This document shows positions 14,692 through 16,579 of a DNA stretch of 16,579 nucleotides, piece after piece (position 1 is the stretch's first letter; every line of letters begins with the position of its first letter). Made by a program: the position numbers and the translations under genes. The notes below the pieces were generated by a model, which had not been told where the DNA came from, did not search any database, and saw nothing but the letters and a program-made list of their open reading frames with translations. The DNA comes from Clostridiales bacterium UBA6386 (lineage in GTDB: Bacteria; Bacillota; Clostridia; Oscillospirales; Oscillospiraceae). The stretch spans positions 1 to 16,579 of the forward strand of contig DJQM01000031.1 in NCBI GenBank assembly GCA_002437585.1, given 5' to 3'.

Positions 14692-15234
14692 ATGAAGCAA
14701 AATAAGTACACCGGTACCCAGACGGAAAAGAACCTGATGGCCGCCTTTGCCGGCGAGTCCCAAGCCCGGAACAAATACACCTACTTCGCCTCCAAGGCCA
14801 GGAAGGACGGCTACGAGCAGATCGCCGATCTGTTCCTGAAAACCGCCGACAACGAAAAGGAGCACGCCAAGCTCTGGTTCAAGGAGCTGTGCGGCATCGG
14901 CACCACCGCCGAGAATCTGGCTGCCGCCGCCGATGGTGAGAACTACGAGTGGACGGACATGTACGAGGGCTTCGCCAAGACCGCCGAGGAGGAGGGCTTC
15001 CCGGAGCTGGCCGCCCGGTTCCGGTTGGTAGCAGCCATTGAAAAGCACCATGAGGAGCGTTACCGCGCCCTGCTGCACAATGTGGAAATGGCTCAGGTTT
15101 TTGCCAAGAGCCAGGTGAAGGTCTGGGAATGCCGGAACTGCGGCCATATCGTCGTCGGCGAAAAGGCTCCGGAGGTCTGCCCCACCTGCAATCATCCCCA
15201 GAGCTATTTTGAAGTCCGGGCAGAAAATTACTAA
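14692..15234 (+). CDS. rbr: Rubrerythrin
   Basis: This encodes a 180-residue cytoplasmic peroxide-reducing iron protein of anaerobes. The N-terminal ferritin-like four-helix domain carries the diiron ligands in GES (E22), NEKEH (E55, H58) and EKHHEERY (E117, H120). The C-terminal rubredoxin-like domain carries a Cys4 iron site at C147, C150, C163 and C166 (CRNCG, CPTC). The reaction reduces hydrogen peroxide to water with electrons from NAD(P)H through rubredoxin. The ATG at 14692 has AAAGGAG upstream and gives the typical N terminus; an in-frame GTG at 14647 falls inside the operator dyad and would place coding sequence at the transcription start, so it is rejected. It has its own promoter and terminator. 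Length and motifs are complete. Confidence 0.96.
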   Translation: MKQNKYTGTQTEKNLMAAFAGESQARNKYTYFASKARKDGYEQIADLFLKTADNEKEHAKLWFKELCGIGTTAENLAAAADGENYEWTDMYEGFAKTAEEEGFPELAARFRLVAAIEKHHEERYRALLHNVEMAQVFAKSQVKVWECRNCGHIVVGEKAPEVCPTCNHPQSYFEVRAENY

Positions 15235-15238
15235 GGCA

Positions 15239-15275
15239 AAAAGCCAGGGGGCAGTCCGGCTGCTCCCTGGCTTTT
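15239..15275. terminator. Bidirectional terminator after rubrerythrin
   Basis: A 16-base stem (AAAAGCCAGGGGGCAG against CTGCTCCCTGGCTTTT) contains a single G-T pair and a 5-base loop, with a T-run on both strands. It starts 4 bases after the rubrerythrin stop. It ends 14 bases before the next start codon, leaving no room for a promoter between. Confidence 0.85.
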
Positions 15276-15289
15276 CCTAAGAGGTACCT

Positions 15290-15850
15290 ATGAATCTTTA
15301 CTTTGACCTGTTTTTTACGTTCTTCCGCATTGGTCTGTTCACCTTCGGCGGGGGCTACGCCATGCTGGCCATTCTGGAGGACACCTGCGTGGAGGGGAAG
15401 CACTGGATCACCCATGAGGAAATGATGGACATTACGGTCATCGCCGAGTCCACCCCAGGCCCCATCGCCATCAACTGCGCCACCTACACCGGCTTCCGGC
15501 GGGCGGGTCTGCCGGGGGCAATCGCGTCCACCGTCGGCATGGTCGTTCCCTCGTTCCTGGTGATCTATCTGATTTCCCTGTTTCTGGACAACTTTCTGGA
15601 AATCAAACTCATCGCCAATGCCTTCCGGGGCATTCAGATCGGCGTGGGCGTCCTGATCCTGAACGCCGCCGTGACCATGCTGCGGAAAATGCCCCGAAAG
15701 CCCCTGATCCAGGGGATCTGGGTCTGCGCCTGCGGAGCTTTGCTTCTGGGAAGCCTCTTTGCCAGGAGCGTTTCCTCCATTGCGCTGATGCTCCTGGGCG
15801 GAGCCGTGAGCCTGGCGGTCTTTTGGGGGAAGGAGCGTGGGGGCAAATGA
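15290..15850 (+). CDS. Chromate transporter family protein, short-chain, first of pair
   Basis: This encodes a 186-residue membrane protein with one ChrA-type domain, half the length of the fused transporters. The family motifs are present: FTFGGGYAM (17-25) and ESTPGPIAINCATYTG (53-68). Several hydrophobic segments follow, ending in a Lys/Arg-rich tail. Known short-chain ChrA proteins function as pairs encoded side by side, exporting chromate or a related anion by proton-coupled transport. The physiological substrate in gut anaerobes is unproven. GAGG lies 5 bases before the ATG. The gene overlaps the next by ATGA, showing translational coupling. A terminator just upstream means expression depends on read-through or an internal promoter. 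Confidence 0.9.
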   Translation: MNLYFDLFFTFFRIGLFTFGGGYAMLAILEDTCVEGKHWITHEEMMDITVIAESTPGPIAINCATYTGFRRAGLPGAIASTVGMVVPSFLVIYLISLFLDNFLEIKLIANAFRGIQIGVGVLILNAAVTMLRKMPRKPLIQGIWVCACGALLLGSLFARSVSSIALMLLGGAVSLAVFWGKERGGK

Positions 15851-16401
15851 TCTATTGGGAGCTGTTCTGGGGCTTTCTGAAGGTGGGCTGCTTCGCCTTC
15901 GGCGGAGGCTACGGGGCTATCCCTCTGATCCGGGAGGTAGTCACCGCCTACGGCTGGCTGGACGATGAGGCTCTGTCCTACATGATCGCCGTCAGTGAGA
16001 GCACCCCGGGGCCGATTATGGTAAACCTGGCAACCTACGCCGGATGCACCCAGGCCGGACTCCCCGGGGGTCTGATCGCCACGGTCGCCGTGGTGATCCC
16101 CGCCTTTTTCATCACGATCCTCGTCACGTCCCTGCTGAAAAATCTTCTGGGGAAGCCCTGGATGCAGGCGATTTTAGGTGGAATGCGTTCCGCCGTCACC
16201 GGCATCATCCTGGCCACCGGCGTGACACTGATTGTCAGCGGCTGCGGCTTCTCCGCGGGGACGCCGGACTGGCGGGCACTGGTCACAACGGGGATCCTGC
16301 TGGCCGCCGCCTTCGGGCTGCCCCGGTTCGGAAAAAAGCTATCTCCCACGACGCTCATCGCCCTGTCGGCGGTGATCGGGGTTGTGATTTATGGGGTGTA
16401 G
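15847..16401 (+). CDS. Chromate transporter family protein, short-chain, second of pair
   Basis: This encodes the 184-residue partner of the preceding protein. It carries the same signature motifs, FAFGGGYGAIPLI (16-28) and ESTPGPIMVNLATYAG (51-66), followed by four or more hydrophobic stretches. The two proteins probably insert in opposite orientations and form a heterodimer, as established for short-chain ChrA pairs in other Firmicutes. The ATG at 15847 is chosen because it shares ATGA with the upstream stop and gives the family N terminus (MIYWELFWGFLKVG); an in-frame start at 15823 would add eight unrelated residues. AAGGAG lies about 11 bases upstream. Nothing else is encoded between its stop and the window edge. 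Confidence 0.9.
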   Translation: MIYWELFWGFLKVGCFAFGGGYGAIPLIREVVTAYGWLDDEALSYMIAVSESTPGPIMVNLATYAGCTQAGLPGGLIATVAVVIPAFFITILVTSLLKNLLGKPWMQAILGGMRSAVTGIILATGVTLIVSGCGFSAGTPDWRALVTTGILLAAAFGLPRFGKKLSPTTLIALSAVIGVVIYGV

Positions 16402-16433
16402 GGTGTCATTCGGAATCAGTTGCCCTCATCCGT

Positions 16434-16579
16434 CTCGCGCTTGCGGGGGACGCGCGAGCCAGCTCCCTTTACACAAGGGAGCCTTTGGGAAACGGATTGC
16501 CACGTCGGCCGCTGGCCTCCGCGCAATGACATGCGTAATACGAGGGCTTCCGGAATGATCGGGGGATTGCCACACCAGT
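16434..16579. repeat. REP-like intergenic repeat cluster, cut by the window edge
   Basis: Three hairpins lie in a row: CTCGCGC...GCGCGAG (16434-16458), GCTCCCTT-N5-AAGGGAGC (16462-16482) and ATTGC...GGCC-N3-GGCC...GCAAT (16496-16527). GGATTGCCAC appears at 16494-16503 and again at 16564-16573, 70 bases apart, the second copy running off the edge. No gene is seen in 16402-16579. Similar hairpin units (GGATTGCCAC ... GCAATGACA) recur between genes in Ruminococcaceae-type genomes, from memory rather than a search. The second hairpin may also end the chromate-transporter transcript. Confidence 0.65.

Noticed and set aside
16434..16579. CRISPR array
   Set aside because: Only two short GGATTGCCAC copies are seen, 70 bases apart. 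The units differ internally and there are no uniform repeats or spacers.

Overview
The window reads as chromosomal DNA of a GC-rich Gram-positive anaerobe, most likely a gut Clostridia member of the Oscillospirales/Ruminococcaceae type. This is an inference from AGGAGG-like ribosome sites before most genes, a rubrerythrin, a TAXI-type TRAP transporter with a lipoprotein receptor, an iron-dependent alcohol dehydrogenase, and a hairpin-rich intergenic repeat at the right end that resembles elements scattered through such genomes. No phage, transposase, CRISPR array, tRNA or rRNA is visible.

Left two thirds (132-10355, minus strand): an eight-gene catabolic locus for an organic or sugar acid. 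In transcription order it encodes a fumarylacetoacetate hydrolase (FAH)-family enzyme, two adjacent paralogous dihydrodipicolinate synthase (DHDPS)-family lyases, a four-carbon acid sugar kinase (DUF1537), an iron alcohol dehydrogenase, a PdxA2-type 4-phosphate dehydrogenase, a TAXI solute-binding lipoprotein and a fused TRAP permease. The kinase plus PdxA2 pair is the established route by which four-carbon aldonates (D-threonate, D-erythronate) are phosphorylated, oxidised and decarboxylated to dihydroxyacetone phosphate. The lyases, FAH enzyme and alcohol dehydrogenase could supply or drain the intermediates. The actual substrate cannot be read from sequence.

Divergent unit (10628-14556, plus strand): a regulator with a PrpR-type sensory domain, a degenerate AAA+ domain and a Fis-type helix-turn-helix, followed by a MalY/PatB-type aminotransferase and an HpcH/HpaI-family aldolase. 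The 272-base gap between the regulator and the FAH gene holds candidate promoters in both directions, so the regulator probably controls the catabolic genes.

Right end (14612-16401, plus strand): a rubrerythrin gene with a strong promoter, a CRP-like dyad at its start point and a terminator, then two overlapping genes for a short-chain chromate-transporter-family pair. These look like stress or housekeeping functions unrelated to the catabolic locus.

The points most worth a second look are the regulator without a sigma-54 contact motif or Walker B acidic residues, lyase and aldolase paralogues that have lost family catalytic residues, and several dyads and hairpins in the control regions.
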